Source: Malania oleifera
Taxonomy: Eukaryota > Streptophyta > Magnoliopsida > Santalales > Ximeniaceae
NCBI RefSeq assembly: GCF_029873635.1
Contig: NC_080420.1
Span: forward strand, 58,696,182-58,760,181
Direction: 5' to 3'
Length of the DNA: 64,000 nt
In this document: one piece after another, positions 48,696 through 61,070 of the stretch
Layout of the letters: every line of letters starts with the position of its first letter
Numbering within the stretch: the first letter of the stretch is position 1
Notes under the pieces: model-generated
Databases searched by the model: none
What the model saw: only the letters and a program-made list of their open reading frames with translations
Told to the model about the DNA's origin: nothing
Translations under genes and position numbers: made by a program

Positions 48696-49184
48696 ATGGA
48701 ATATAAGAAACACATTTATATTTTTGAATTAGAGGATAAAGTAAGAAAATTATCTCAAGAATCAGAGAAATCACTGAAGAGGGTTGACAACAAGAAAGAG
48801 ATAGAGATAAAAGATCTCAAAAATCAGATTGAAGACAAAGAAAAGATCATTTATAACTTTACAAAAGGAAGAGCAAACTTTGACAAGATGATAGGCTCAC
48901 AAAGGATGACCTTAAATAAAGAAGGCATCGGATTTAATGGGATTGAAAAGAAAAAGAAAAAGAATCTTTATATGGGTTATTTTTCAAAAGAATCCAAAAA
49001 TTATGCTAGCACGTCCTCTAATGCCTACGCTAACACCATATGCTATCAACGTAAGAAAAATGGACATCTAAAGTTTGAATGTCCATTTAAGAGAAAAGGT
49101 GTAAAAACAAAACAAATATGGAGAGTAAAAGAAACATCCTTTATTAAACCAACCGGACCCAAGAAAGTATGGGTATCAAGATGA
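48696..49184 (+). pseudogene. C-terminal copia gag fragment with damaged zinc knuckle
   Basis: 162 open codons. The N-terminal half is a charged coiled coil (EDKVRKLSQESEKSLKRVDN), then FTKGRANFDKMIGSQR, and a knuckle CYQR-KKNG-H-LKFE-C in which the second Cys of CCHC is Arg. It ends PTGPKKVWVSR. The order and motifs fit the C-terminal half of SIRE-type copia gag. The N-terminal gag domain is lost in the upstream deletion, so the ATG used here is internal. Confidence 0.75.
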
Positions 49185-50496
49185 AAGACTAGTTCATAAA
49201 CAAAAAACTCCATGAATTAAGTCATTCCCTTTAAAAATTGAGAAAGTAACTTAATTCATGATCAACGAACTAGTTGAAATAGAAAATCTTAAAGATGAGT
49301 TTAAGAGCTTATTATAACAAATTCAAAACGGCATTGTTGGCAAAATCATAGGATGATTTTTACAAGGCTTAACTTAAAAAAAATATTAAGAAAATATCAA
49401 ATTGAGCTTATTACATAAGTACCTTGATTAAGAAAAAAAATTTGAGAATGAAAGCCTATATGCTACATGTGTATGACTTGACTTGACTTATATTGATAAT
49501 TTATGGCTCACTATGTTGAAAATTTGAGCATGAGATTATTTAGCATAACCATGAATTTTGATATGAGATTAATTCTTGACCATGCATACTATTAATGAAT
49601 CACATGGACAAACTTACTGCTCTTTACATTGATATCCATAAACTATGAAAGATATAATAGTTATATTGGTATACATGGGCTATGCATGATGTGATAATGA
49701 CTTTGGTATCTATAAAGTACTTTTGTGTCCATGAATATTTTAATTGATATCAAAATTTAAAAGCTCACTTGGTATCACAATCTAAAAGTTCAATTTGTTT
49801 TTGAGCATGACAAGTATGATTATATCTATGAGCATGGTATGACATTGATGATATTGGCATGATATTGATATTTGATACATAATGTGAATCAATGTTTTGA
49901 AACATGGAATGACAAAAGAAAAATTGGTAACAAAACTGAATGTATTGAATTCAAGGGGATATGATTGTTTCCCTATTAATCAATTGGTATCATGAATTAA
50001 TAAAACATTAAATTGATATCATGAATTAAATTTTAAATGGGTATCATAAAACCAACAATTGGTATCTTGAATAATGTCAAAGGGAGAAAAAGCTATTAGT
50101 AAAGATATGACCATTAAAACACACTACACATGCTATATTAAAAATAATAAATTGAGTGTGATATGCATGTTTGATAATATGCTCAAAATATGATTTTATT
50201 TGAACTAAATCATTTTTTCCCCTTTTTGATTGATGTTAAAAGGGGGAGAAGTTTTAAGCAAAAATTGAGCATGGTATTACAAAAATTGAGCATGAACATA
50301 ATATATATCAAAAGGAGGAGAAGTATTTGATATTGATTGATAAACTTGAACTTGAATAAAGTGATAAGCATGATTGTAAAATGAAGCAATGAGCATGATT
50401 GTAAAAGAGTTTTTGAAATTGAAAGAGGGGGGGGGGGGGGGGGGGGGGAGTCTTTTTAAGGCTCACTCAAATTTTTGCTTCTTGTTTGTTATCATA
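49185..50496 (+). other. Non-coding copia interior
   Basis: AT-rich sequence with recurring TTGGTATCA(T/C) and GAGCATGA phrases and no open frame of note. Pol is absent. Confidence 0.55.
50427..50448. repeat. G22 homopolymer
   Basis: Twenty-two consecutive guanines about 60 bp before the 3' LTR, close to the polypurine tract. Length is probably uncertain in the assembly. Confidence 0.9.
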
Positions 50497-50512
50497 AAAA
50501 AGGGGGAGATTG
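50497..50512 (+). other. Polypurine tract
   Basis: AAAAAAGGGGGAGAT directly before TGTTAGCC. Marks 50513 as the start of a 3' LTR. Confidence 0.85.
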
Positions 50513-52629
50513 TTAGCCTTACTAGACTTAATATCCCTTAATATCCCATTTTGATGCTAACAAAAAAGTAGAACATAACATGCTTTGCTTGAGTGATGCA
50601 TTTTCATGACTCAATGATGAATGCAAGGTTAAAGAATTCATGAAAGCTTGTACTTCAAATAAGGATAATTATATCAAGCTTAAGGCATAGATCAAATCTT
50701 ATAAATCATGAGAGCATTGACATTAAAGAAAAAGCTTCAAGAATAAAAGATCAAGTGATCAACATGGAAAGCTCAAAGATCAATGAAGCTCAATGTCTGA
50801 ATTAGTGATGAAAGATCAAGAGAGATAAAGAATTGAAAGCTCACATCAAATTCAGGATCATTGAAGCTCAGCAATAAAGAGAACTCAAAGCAAAGAAGAG
50901 TCAAATAAGTCTTTAGGACAAGCTTTGTAAGTACTTCAAATATGATTCAAATATGATTTTTCATTTTGAAGCTCATTAGGAAAAGAGACTTAAAGACCTT
51001 AGTTTAAGTCTCGGAACATATTTTTCAAAGTTACACAAGTTAATATTCCAAGATAAATTAAGAAAAGGAAAGAGAAATAAAAAATGTCTTGAAATAAGAA
51101 AATCTGGTTGACAGACGACTGGCATATTAAAGAACCTTAACTAAGTAGATAGAAACATGACAAACGACTGTCAGGTACTTGACAGACGTCGGTCAGTGCA
51201 AACAGAGACGACTGCGTGGGTTTTGTCAGCCGACTGCTACTCTTCTGTATGTTTTAAAAAATTAAGTTGTTCAATGACAGGTGACTACCACCTTGAGGAT
51301 AGGCGACTGCCACCTTTCTGTTTGTGAAAATTGTATTTGAAATACATGGACAAATGACTGCCAGAGAGCACACAGTCATCTGGCTTGCGACAAAATTCAA
51401 AATACTCAAAGGGCATATTTTTAAAATTTAAATTACTTGAAGCCTAAATTAATATAAAACTTGGACCCTACTCCAAGTAAACTTGGGGAACAAGTAAGAA
51501 ACCTTTCTACATCTATAAATACCCTTAAGTTACATTGATTTGTGCACTAAGAATTCAATTCAGCAATCAAATTTCTCTCAAGCATTCTAAAATTCTAAAG
51601 GCTCTCTATTGCTTACATCTTGCATGAAGTCTACTGAAGTCTTACTGATTTTCTCACCGAGATTGTGCTTCAAATACTAATTCTTTCATCTATTGAAAGA
51701 ATCCTACGGTGAAAAATCTCTAGAGCTTCAATCAGAATTTCGTATTGTGAATTTTATTGAAGTATATAGTTTTTGAACTGTACTAATCAGCTCTTTGAAA
51801 AGAAAATTCATTGTGCACAAATATTTGATTTGTATCTTGTAGATTGATGATTCCAAGGATTGTTTGGATCGTTGGCTAAGCAAGGGGATAATGCTTAAAG
51901 AGGCGAGCTCTAGCCTAATTGAAGGAGTGACCGAACGAGGGTACATTGTTTGGAGAGGCGTGCTCTAGCCTACTGAATGAGTGTGTAAAGGTTTGTTCCA
52001 CCCGGTAAAGGAGCAAGTTTAGTGAATCCTTTGGTGGTTTTCCAAAGGCGTTGATGTAGGCTGGGTATAAGCTGAACCTCGTAAAAATCTCGGTCTCACT
52101 TTTTCTTCCCTACTCTTTACTTTTTAGCAAAGTCTATAAATTGCGTGGATGCTTTATAATTCTTTGAATTCTAAGTGTCTGGTTGTTAAATAGACAGGAA
52201 GATAATTTGTTTTGGTTTGATCAGCATTGATTGTGGAAATCGAAAGGAACTACGTTGGTTGATCATCCTTAACTTATTAAACTAAAAGTTTATTTAAAAG
52301 CTGAACATTGGGAAGAAGCGTGTTTGTGAATGTTTTGATCATATTGAAGAATCAAATCCTTATCAGTAAGCATAAAATTATCATTCACTACAGGGCTATT
52401 GTTACAAGAATCAAATGATTGGTTATTTTAATCTTGGTTTGGTTGTCTACTTTCAAATTGTGGTTGATTGGTTTGGTTGAATGATTGTATGGTTGTGGAT
52501 TGAATTAAGAAATAAGCTTTTGCTGAAAGTTTGAAGAATCAACGGTAAGTTAAGAATTGCTAAAATGATTTAAAAGAAAATTTTTAAAACCCAATTCACC
52601 CCCCTCTTGAGACTACACCTTGCTTTTCA
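50513..52629 (+). repeat. Complete 3' LTR (2.1 kb)
   Basis: TGTTAGCCTTACTAG to CTTGCTTTTCA, with the CAATTCACCCCCCTCTTGAG terminus. The U3 includes several AGACGACTG-type direct repeats at 51110-51370. Confidence 0.88.
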
Positions 52630-54302
52630 TCCCCCTCTTCAGGTGATACCCCATGCCTATCACACGGTTCACTACCCAAACTGTAAGGATACAAATATGA
52701 TAAAAAATAATTGTGTACAATGAAAATGCTTCTTCAATAAGCAGAGCTATACATATTAAATTCTAAAACACACTCACAAGATATGAAGTAAAGCTCAGTA
52801 GAGTATGTGCATTTTTTCTCAATAATATTTTTGCAATCTTTGAATAAGATGTATATGATATATACTTCAAAGATTCAACCCTAATAAAAATTTCTCCAAA
52901 GAATATTTTTCAAAAATGAAAGCAGGAGAACCTAAGGTTTGGCAAAAATAAATGTAGATGATTTTTGGTAAATTGAATGCAAGTGGCTATCAATAAATAT
53001 ATGCTCAAAACCTTCTTAAATAACTCACAAAATTTCTACAAAAATGACTTTAAAGTGAAAGAGAGAGGAGAAATTTGATCTTTAAAATGTATCACAATAA
53101 AGTCTTTCAAACAACATATATGAGTTGATATATGTTCAAGACTTTTTAAGAATCTCTTTAAAAGGATTTCTCCAAAAATATTTTCAAAAGGAAAGTGTAA
53201 AAGAAATATGAAATTGCTCTGAAAAAATATTTGTAATGAAGAAAGAGTAGAAGAGTGAATAACTTTTTAGAGAATATATGTATAAAACGAATGCTCAAAG
53301 ATTTCAAATATAATAAATAATTACTCTACAAAAAAATTTTCAATAGAGAGAGTGGGGGAAATTTATGCTTTGCTCTTCAAAATGATTTTGCAAAAAAAAA
53401 GTAGAAGAAAGCTTTGAATTTTTGAAATAACTGCCCAAAAAAAGAAAGAATTTAAATCAATATACTCAACAACCATTTTAAAAGCATTGGTCAAGGTATT
53501 CATAATGTTTTTCAAAATATGACTATTTTTTGACCATTAGGGAGAAAAATAATATTTTCTTTTGAAAAAATCTGACCATTGGAGCTCAAAATTGCCTGAA
53601 CCCAAGAGGTCTGGTTGACTAGGCTTGCACTAGTCAACTGGCCTAAGGCAATTTTCAAAATTGTGATCTTCAACATGTCGAGCCATATGATATGGTCGAT
53701 TGGGCTTTGAAGGCCGGTTGACTAGGCATCAATCAGCATTAAGAGGTCGTCAGCTGGAGCTTTTAGAAATCTGGTGTAGAGGTCTTACCGGTCGACTGGG
53801 GCTGTTAAGGCCTTCAAGGGCTAGTCAATTGGGCTTTAAAATTTTGGAAAATTTTGGCCAAGTGGTCCAGTCGGTCACTTGGGCCTTAGAGGCCAGTCGA
53901 CTAAGCCTTAACAAAATTAATATTTTGGCCTTGATTTGTTTTCAAAATCATCTTAAAGCCTTTGTATAATTTTGGACTTTTGATAAAAAAAAATTTTATG
54001 AAAATATTTATTCCTTAAGGTTAATATATGGTCCATTGAGCTCTAAACATATGATGCAAGAGATGCAAATACAATTTATACTAAATGCATTACAATTCAA
54101 ATACAATATTTCTTCATCTTCTTTGCTCTTCAAATCTCCATGGAATACGCCAAATTGTATAAGCTTTAAGTCCCTTCTGGCTTCCATTTTACCTTTCTCT
54201 TATGTGTGTGCTAAGTTATAAACCAGCTCAAGCACTAAATGGACACATAAGGTACAAGTGGGTTGTCATTATCAAAATAGTATTAGACTTAAAAAGTCAA
54301 CA

Positions 54303-54318
54303 ATCTTCCCCTTTTTGA
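54303..54318 (-). other. Polypurine tract
   Basis: Minus strand CAAAAAGGGGAAGAT before TGTTGAC. Shows that the interior of this element lies to the right. Confidence 0.8.
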
Positions 54319-55554
54319 TGATGACAAACACACAAGAGCAAAATGAGTTCAGCCTGAAAAGGCTCCCCCTTACAATATGCATAATTTAAAGATAAACTAT
54401 ATAGCTCAAGCATATCTAAGAAAGAAGACATTTAAATTTGATAAGAATTTATATTTTGCATTAAAGCACAGATACTTATCCCATTTAAAATATTAAGAAG
54501 CAAGAAGCAGAGAGTATAAAATGTTTTAGCATTTTGCTAAGAAATTTCTCCTCCTTTTGGAATCATCAAAAGGGCTAAGCTAAGTATAAGACAATTTGAA
54601 CATTTAAAAAAAAAAATAAAAAATCTTAGCTTAAAATGAGTACTCCCCCTATTTGACATAAAATTTGGGAATAGCAAGCAGTTTTATTACTATTTTTGAA
54701 AAAAAAAAAAAAAAAAAAAAACTTTGACAGTCTGCATACCAGCAATAGTAAGACTAGCCATTTAAGATAAAAAATGACATGTCAACCTCGGTCAAACCAG
54801 AAAGATCCACAAACCATTTATAATTCAGATATTACATAAGACCTATAAAAGATTATAGTTCAAAACAAAAGTCTTATTGTAACTAAGTGTAGGTTTGAGC
54901 ATGATTTTAGTCAAACTAGTTAGCATGTATTTGAACCATGCAATGTCCCTTTTAAAGAAAATTATATAAACATTAGAGTAAAAAAAATATTGAGTTTCAT
55001 GACAAAAATATGAATATCACAACATTTCAAATTTCACATGTCATGAAAGCTTATAAGCAAGAGATAATATTTTTATATTAAAAACATTTCTTGCCACAAA
55101 ACAAATTTCATTTTGTAAAAAAATATTTCCCCCTTTGATATTATCAAAACATATAGGGGATTATGCTTGCTGAAAAAGAAATTTTAGCATAAAGGTTCAT
55201 GCAAGATGAATTTTTCTAGTAATAATTTAAAAGCATTCCAAATATAACATGAAAAACTCACCATATATATATATCCTAATGATTAGATGATTCAAATTCA
55301 AGATCTATGGCAATCCTAGAATAATTGGGCCTATGCACCAATTTTCATTTACTGTGAGCAAGAAATAAGATATCATGCTTTGAAAAACATATGTCATAGT
55401 AAGCTTCTAAGTCTAAGCTAAAAGTAGGATGAGCATTAGAATCGGAATTTTCTAAAATCTCCCCCTTTAGATTTGAATGCTAGCTTAGATGAAATGAACT
55501 ATTTATTTTCATTAAGCATGCCAAGCAGTATAAACAATTATTTTTGAATCTTTT

Positions 55555-57638
55555 TGTTGACCTTCTAGGTCATACCCGGTTTTGATAATGACAAATACTC
55601 TTGGTATTTGATGACTTTCTAGTTTGTGTGCAGGATCATAATAATTGGATCATATTGATGGCATGCAGCACACGGTAGCTTAAAGAAAAAGAACACCCAG
55701 AAGATTCATTGTTGTAATTTTATAAGTTTAATATTGGGTCTATAATAATGGTCTATAATAATTAATGCATGACATGCATGTAGGATCTATAAGCTCAGCA
55801 AGACCGAATGACCTTAGGGAACGCCCTTTAGTCGACTGCTGCTGAATTTTTCCGATAGGGTAAAAAGAGCTTAGAAAAGACCCTAGGTCCCAACACTTAG
55901 TGCACATAGTCCCCAACATCACTTATCATATCAGAGGAATTAACTCAGAGGTCGGGCGACAGAACCCTTGGTGTTCAAAACACCTCGAGCGCCTGAACCA
56001 CTAAGAAGTCTGCGGGTTGACTAGGTTTCAGGCAACCAAACTTGTAATGATTATATCGCCCTCGGGCGATCGAACCTATGTTAGGGTACTTTTCACCAAC
56101 CTGGGTGACTGAACCTTTACATTCAAAATGTCCTTGGGCAACCGACCTTATCAATTCGATTAGCCGAATATTAGACCGGGCACCCGAATTGCAGACAGTA
56201 GGAAAATCACCTTGGTTCAACCAACCGAACCAAGACTTAGGCACCCAAACATTTAAAAATAAAATTTTAAATTAAGTCTATTCGAGCGACTGAACTAAGG
56301 TTCAGCCACCTGAAACCTCTCAGGTTGCTTATTTTTTACCAGGGTTAAATTTAGTTAAATGGGGTTAATTTTCCTGATTTATTTTAAAACATTCCTAATA
56401 ATGACCCCTGTGTCCCCAACGGTTATAATTTGGCTTTTGTATATATGTAGGGCCTCATTTGTGTAAATTAAGTAGAGATTAGCCAGATAATTAGTCAAAA
56501 ATACTCTCAATTTCTAAAAGCTTATCTTGCCTATTTTACTTCAAATACTCTCATACATTCATTTCCTTGATTAATCCTAGCTTTGTGAGAGTTTCTTATT
56601 GGGCTATTGCTTGTTATAATTTGTTTATACTCCCATTGTTTTTCTTGATTGATTGTTATTGTTTTTGGGGAGTCCAGCAAAAGTTTTTCCACAGATTTTT
56701 ATTTGATAAATCTCGTGTTAGGAAAAACTCATTGGCTTAAAGATCTTTGCATTTTCATTGCAAAGATTCCTATAGCAATAATCTTTTGTGTGTAAAATAT
56801 TTTTTTCAAGCTATATACTTCAAACTACTCTTGTGCTTATCTCATTGAAGGAAAATAATTTGAGTTAGTTTGAATATTTGATCAGCATCTTTGAAACCCT
56901 AATCAAGTATTGAGATTTGTTATATCTAGCTTTAAAGAAATAGTTTGTTAGAACACTCTTGTGTTTGATTGTTTTATAGACATAACTTTGAGTGTTGATT
57001 GCACACATAAAGCACTGAGCTTATAGTTCATACATCATTGAGGTGCATTGATTATATTGTGCATAGTGGTACATATCAGTTTGTGTAAGAAGAATTTTTT
57101 TGTACGTAAATTTTATATCATTGGTTCATTGGTTGTATTCTAAGTGTGGGTCTGATGAGGGAGGCTAGTCCTATGGAATAGTCCTGAACTGGCTTGGACC
57201 CGGTTAGGAAAGCTAGGTGCATCATCCTAGTAAGGTGTAGGTTGAGATCAGCCCCGCTAATTGACTTGGTTGTGAAGGTTGAGGTTAGTTGTGCTAATTG
57301 ACCTCATTGTAACCAGTGCCGATCCACCCGTTAAGTGAGCATTAGTGGTAATCCTCTGACTTGCAAGCTAAGGAGGGAACGTGGACAGTATTGCTCGAAC
57401 CCCGATAATATATCGTGCGTGTACTTTTTATTTTCGCAATTCATATTCCGCACTTTCATTTTCTGCACATGTATGTATTTTGTTTAATTCATTATATGAT
57501 GTATATGTGTTAATTGGGTTTATGATTAAATAGAAAGACCCTAAGCTTGTGTAATACTACTTCTAGATTTGTTGACCTAGGGATAAATTTTTTAAATACC
57601 CAATTCACCCCCCTTTTGGGAATACACCAAAACTAACA
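55555..57638 (+). mobile_element. Solo copia LTR, TSD CTTTT
   Basis: TGTTGACCTTCTAGG to CCAAAACTAACA, with perfect CTTTT at 55550-55554 and 57639-57643. 2,084 bp. Terminus CCCAATTCACCCCCC present near 57600. Same subfamily as 43794-46011 and 28144-30192, opposite orientation. Confidence 0.92.
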
Positions 57639-57878
57639 CTTTTAAACCAACCATACTGGATATTTATCAACCATTTTTTATTTTTTATCATTTGATCAAT
57701 ATTGTCATCCTTATAGAACACAAATGCACTAGAAAAATTTATATTAAGGCATACTACAATGCTCGTAAACCTAAGAACAATTCATATTTACTCATAGAGT
57801 CATAAAAGCCGGATATGATGTTTAGGATTTTCAGAAGAGCCTTAATATTCAAAAAGCGAAACATCATGCATATGAGTT

Positions 57879-59634
57879 TGTTGGCCTAACAAGGCTTATG
57901 ACTCTTATTTTGATGATAACAAATCAAGGGAAATTAATATGTTTTTTAAAGTGGTAATGTTTCAGGAATCAAGTATTAGAAAGTTCAAGATCAAATAATC
58001 ACAAGAGTACATTATACACCTACTAACAAGTGATTCGAAGAAAGCTCATATCAAAGTTTGACAAAGCTCGGATCAAAGTTTGAAAATATTATGAAAGCTC
58101 AAAGAATGTTGAAGCTCAAGACAAGATGAACTCAAAGCAAGGACATACATGAAGACTCCAAGAATTGAAAGTTTTAGAATCTTAAGGAAGTCTTATGTAA
58201 GTACTTCAATTTAAAGTTCAATATGAATGCATTGAAGCTCTTTAGGAATAATAAAGACCTAGAGACCTATTTTTAAGTCCTTGAAAAATGTTTTTCAAAG
58301 TTATAAATTAAAAATCCTAAAGTGCAAAAAGAGTTTTTGAATTATAAGTCTTAAAAAACAAGTTTTTTAAATGCTTAGCCGCCTGACATAAAACATAAAG
58401 GTGACTTACCAATTTATGTTTTTCAAGATGGTAGATAGAAGGGTGCTAGGCACCTCAACTTACCCTAGTAGGCGCCTGACCTTGACAACTAAGGCGACTG
58501 ACCTTATTTTGCCAAGCGACTAACTATACATTGACTTTTTAAATAAAACTGAATTTGAACTAGACAGGCGTCTGACCCTTTTAAAACAGGCGACTGCCAT
58601 TCGAAACTTTTTAAAAGTTTAGTGTTGGAAAGTTTCTAAATTTTGTTTCTTGGGCTCCAAATACCAAGAAATTATTCAGCAATTAAATACTTTCAAGTGC
58701 TTTCAATTCTCAAAGGCTATCTTGCTCACATCTTGCTGATATTCTCTATTGAGTTTTTTTTCTGAAATTCTCACACAAAAATTGAGCATAAATTCTGAAT
58801 CTTTCAATTATAGAAAGATCATACTCGTGATAAGTTTACTTTGAGCTTCAACTTCATTGTATATTGATATTTACATTGAAGTATACTCTGTGCTTAAACT
58901 TGTACTAATTTTATCTTTTAGAGAGTACTTCTTGTACACAAGAATTCTTTCTTGTCTCTTGTTTTCTTAATGGTTCAAGGCTATTGGATCATTGTAACCA
59001 AGCATGGGGTATCGCTTGGAGAGCGAGCTATACCCTAATTGAAGGAGGGATTGTAATTGGTTTGTTCCACCCGGAAAGGAATGAGTTAGTAGAATCCTTA
59101 GGTGGCCTTGCCTAAGGCAAGGACGTAGGTTAGAGATAAGCCGAACCTCGTAAAAAATCTTGGTCTCACTCTCTCTACCCTTTTCTATTTAAATTTCAGT
59201 GTATATACAAATTGTGTTTCAAAGTGCAGGGTTGCTGAAAATTGAGATTGAGAAGATCTTTTAATCTAAGAAAGTATGTTGGTTAATATTTTGCAAAAAC
59301 CTTTAAGGGAGTACATTGATTAACCGCATGTAGAATTCTTGATTAAAATAAGTGCTTAAAAATCATACATACGGGGCTATAAGCTAAATGCTGAAAATAA
59401 AGAAAATGTTGCAAAGCTTTCTCAAATTTTGGTTAAGTATTGTGGTTAATTAATTGGTTACTATTTGTGTTTGTGATTGTTATTTGGTTTATGTTTGGAT
59501 TGTGGTTGATTTAAAATTAAGTAATTCTTGTGTGTTTGCTTAAATATACAAAAATATGAAAATTTGTAATGACACTTAAAAGAATTTTTATAAACCCAAT
59601 TCACCCCCCTCTTGGGATAACACCTTGACTTTTA
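57879..59634 (+). mobile_element. Solo copia LTR, TSD GAGTT/GAGTC
   Basis: TGTTGGCCTAACAAGG to CACCTTGACTTTTA (final CA decayed to TA). Flanks GAGTT (57874-57878) and GAGTC (59635-59639) match at 4/5. 1,756 bp, about 0.3 kb shorter than its relatives. Confidence 0.78.
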
Positions 59635-60830
59635 GAGTCCTTTAAATTAATTCTTTTTCTAAGGATGGAGGTCAGCTCCCCTGAATGCACAAATAAAACA
59701 TTTTTAGCTAAGGATGAAGTTTATCTATTAAAACGTTTATTATTCGATTATCCTTCAAAATAAATTTATCATACAACATATTATACATGTTTAGCACGTA
59801 GTTACTGCATATTGAAGTCCATTTAGTAGTCAATAGCCAACAAGGCTATACTCAAATAATCATGCAGTTCATATGATCATGCACAAAAGGGCCTGGTTGT
59901 TTTTATAGCATGCAATTCACAAAGTCTGCATTATCCATGCAGATGGAGTTCCAATCAAAACATGCAACAACCTAAATTTACTACCAACATGCAATACTCA
60001 AGATTCTGGATTAGCCATGCAGATGATGTTCTAATCCAAGCATACAATCCAGTATATTCAATAATAGTTCAGAATAGCCCAAGGCAGTTCATGCTATAAC
60101 AAAAAGATTACCATCCATTAAAGAAATTTAATCATTTATTACATTATGGATAGTAAGCTGCAATGTTGTTCTCATAAAGACATATGGGCATAAAATATGA
60201 TCATGAGGGCATTAATTTATATAACTATTGTTCTCATCAAGGTATATGGGCATAAAATATGATCATAAGGACATTTAATTTATATAGCCATGAAATTACA
60301 AAGAGAAATGCTCCCCCTCAGATATGCGCTCTACTCATTTCCATCTTTGTGCCTTTATCTTCTTTTCATTCTTCAAGTTCTTAGCCAAGTGCCTTAAGTT
60401 TTTCAATGATTTAAACTTGACTTTGAACTCTTAGGCTTAGAGGGCCAAAAAGTCACATTCAACATTCCTTCAGAGAACTAAGCCTATTATGCCTCTTTTC
60501 TTATGAATCTTAACACGTGAGAGGCTCAAGTTCGAATGGCTTTCAATTGGTTGTGCATAGGTTTCTTTGAAATTTATAACTTTAATAGAGTGAAACCTAT
60601 AGCAATCTTCTTAGCCATTCAACGCCGTTATAAGGAAATGAAACTCTAAATGATTTGAATTTTTATTTGAGAGCTTATGAAAGGGTTCCACATAAATACT
60701 CTTAAAAATTAATTCACTAGTAAGTTCAGAATAGTATTCAGAGAAGCAGAACAATATTCAAAATATTTTGGTGCTGGTGAAAATGTCCTAACAGATTAGG
60801 CAAAGAGCAATTAGGCATATATGAACTTTC

Positions 60831-61046
60831 TTGAACAATGCTCTTTGGTCGTTTCTAATTAACCATAGATGGACGCTATCCTTTAAATATGATCATAATT
60901 TTGAGCAAGGATACGAACTAAGGGTAGATGAATATTTACCGGATTTGATCGTGGTTTCGTTAAGAGTTCCTTATGGAGAAGAGGACCTTTTGAATGAACC
61001 AAAATTAGAGGACTTTTACATTTTGAGCACAAAGGGAATATTTTGA
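60831..61046 (+). CDS. Unrecognised 71-codon frame
   Basis: An open frame with ordinary amino-acid composition, including YELRVDEYLPDLIVVSLRVP and EEDLLNEPKLEDFYILSTKG. It belongs to no family I recognise. It lies in a copia interior on the strand opposite to that element and is preceded by no clear promoter. It may be a chance frame or a fragment of a captured or antisense ORF. I would not call it a gene. Confidence 0.2.
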   Translation: MNNALWSFLINHRWTLSFKYDHNFEQGYELRVDEYLPDLIVVSLRVPYGEEDLLNEPKLEDFYILSTKGIF

Positions 61047-61070
61047 TTTGACTAAGAGAAAAACATGAGT

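Larger units (their letters stand above)
47121..52629 (+). mobile_element. Deleted copia element, plus strand, TSD TCCCC
   Basis: Perfect duplication TCCCC at 47116-47120 and 52630-52634. 5' LTR 47121-about 48453 (truncated), interior to 50512, 3' LTR 50513-52629. The missing part covers the end of the 5' LTR, the PBS, the start of gag and all of pol. The two LTR copies are similar but clearly diverged by scattered substitutions and small indels, so the insertion is not recent. Confidence 0.9.
46689..54302 (-). repeat. 3' LTR of a second minus-strand copia element, interrupted
   Basis: The minus strand starts TGTTGACTTTTTAAGTC (54302), directly after a polypurine tract, and ends ...ACACTTAGATCAACA at 46689. 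Net about 2.1 kb once the element 47121-52629 and one TCCCC are removed. The flanks do not match as a target duplication, as expected for one LTR of a longer element. Confidence 0.75.
54303..61070 (-). mobile_element. Interior of the second minus-strand copia element, 5' end not found
   Basis: Continuous internal sequence after removing the solo LTRs 55555-57638 and 57879-59634. No gag or pol domain is recognisable. The first 100 bp match the 3' untranslated block at 31241-31330. The element is interrupted or truncated at 61071 by a family A LTR, and its PBS and 5' LTR are not in the window. Confidence 0.6.
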
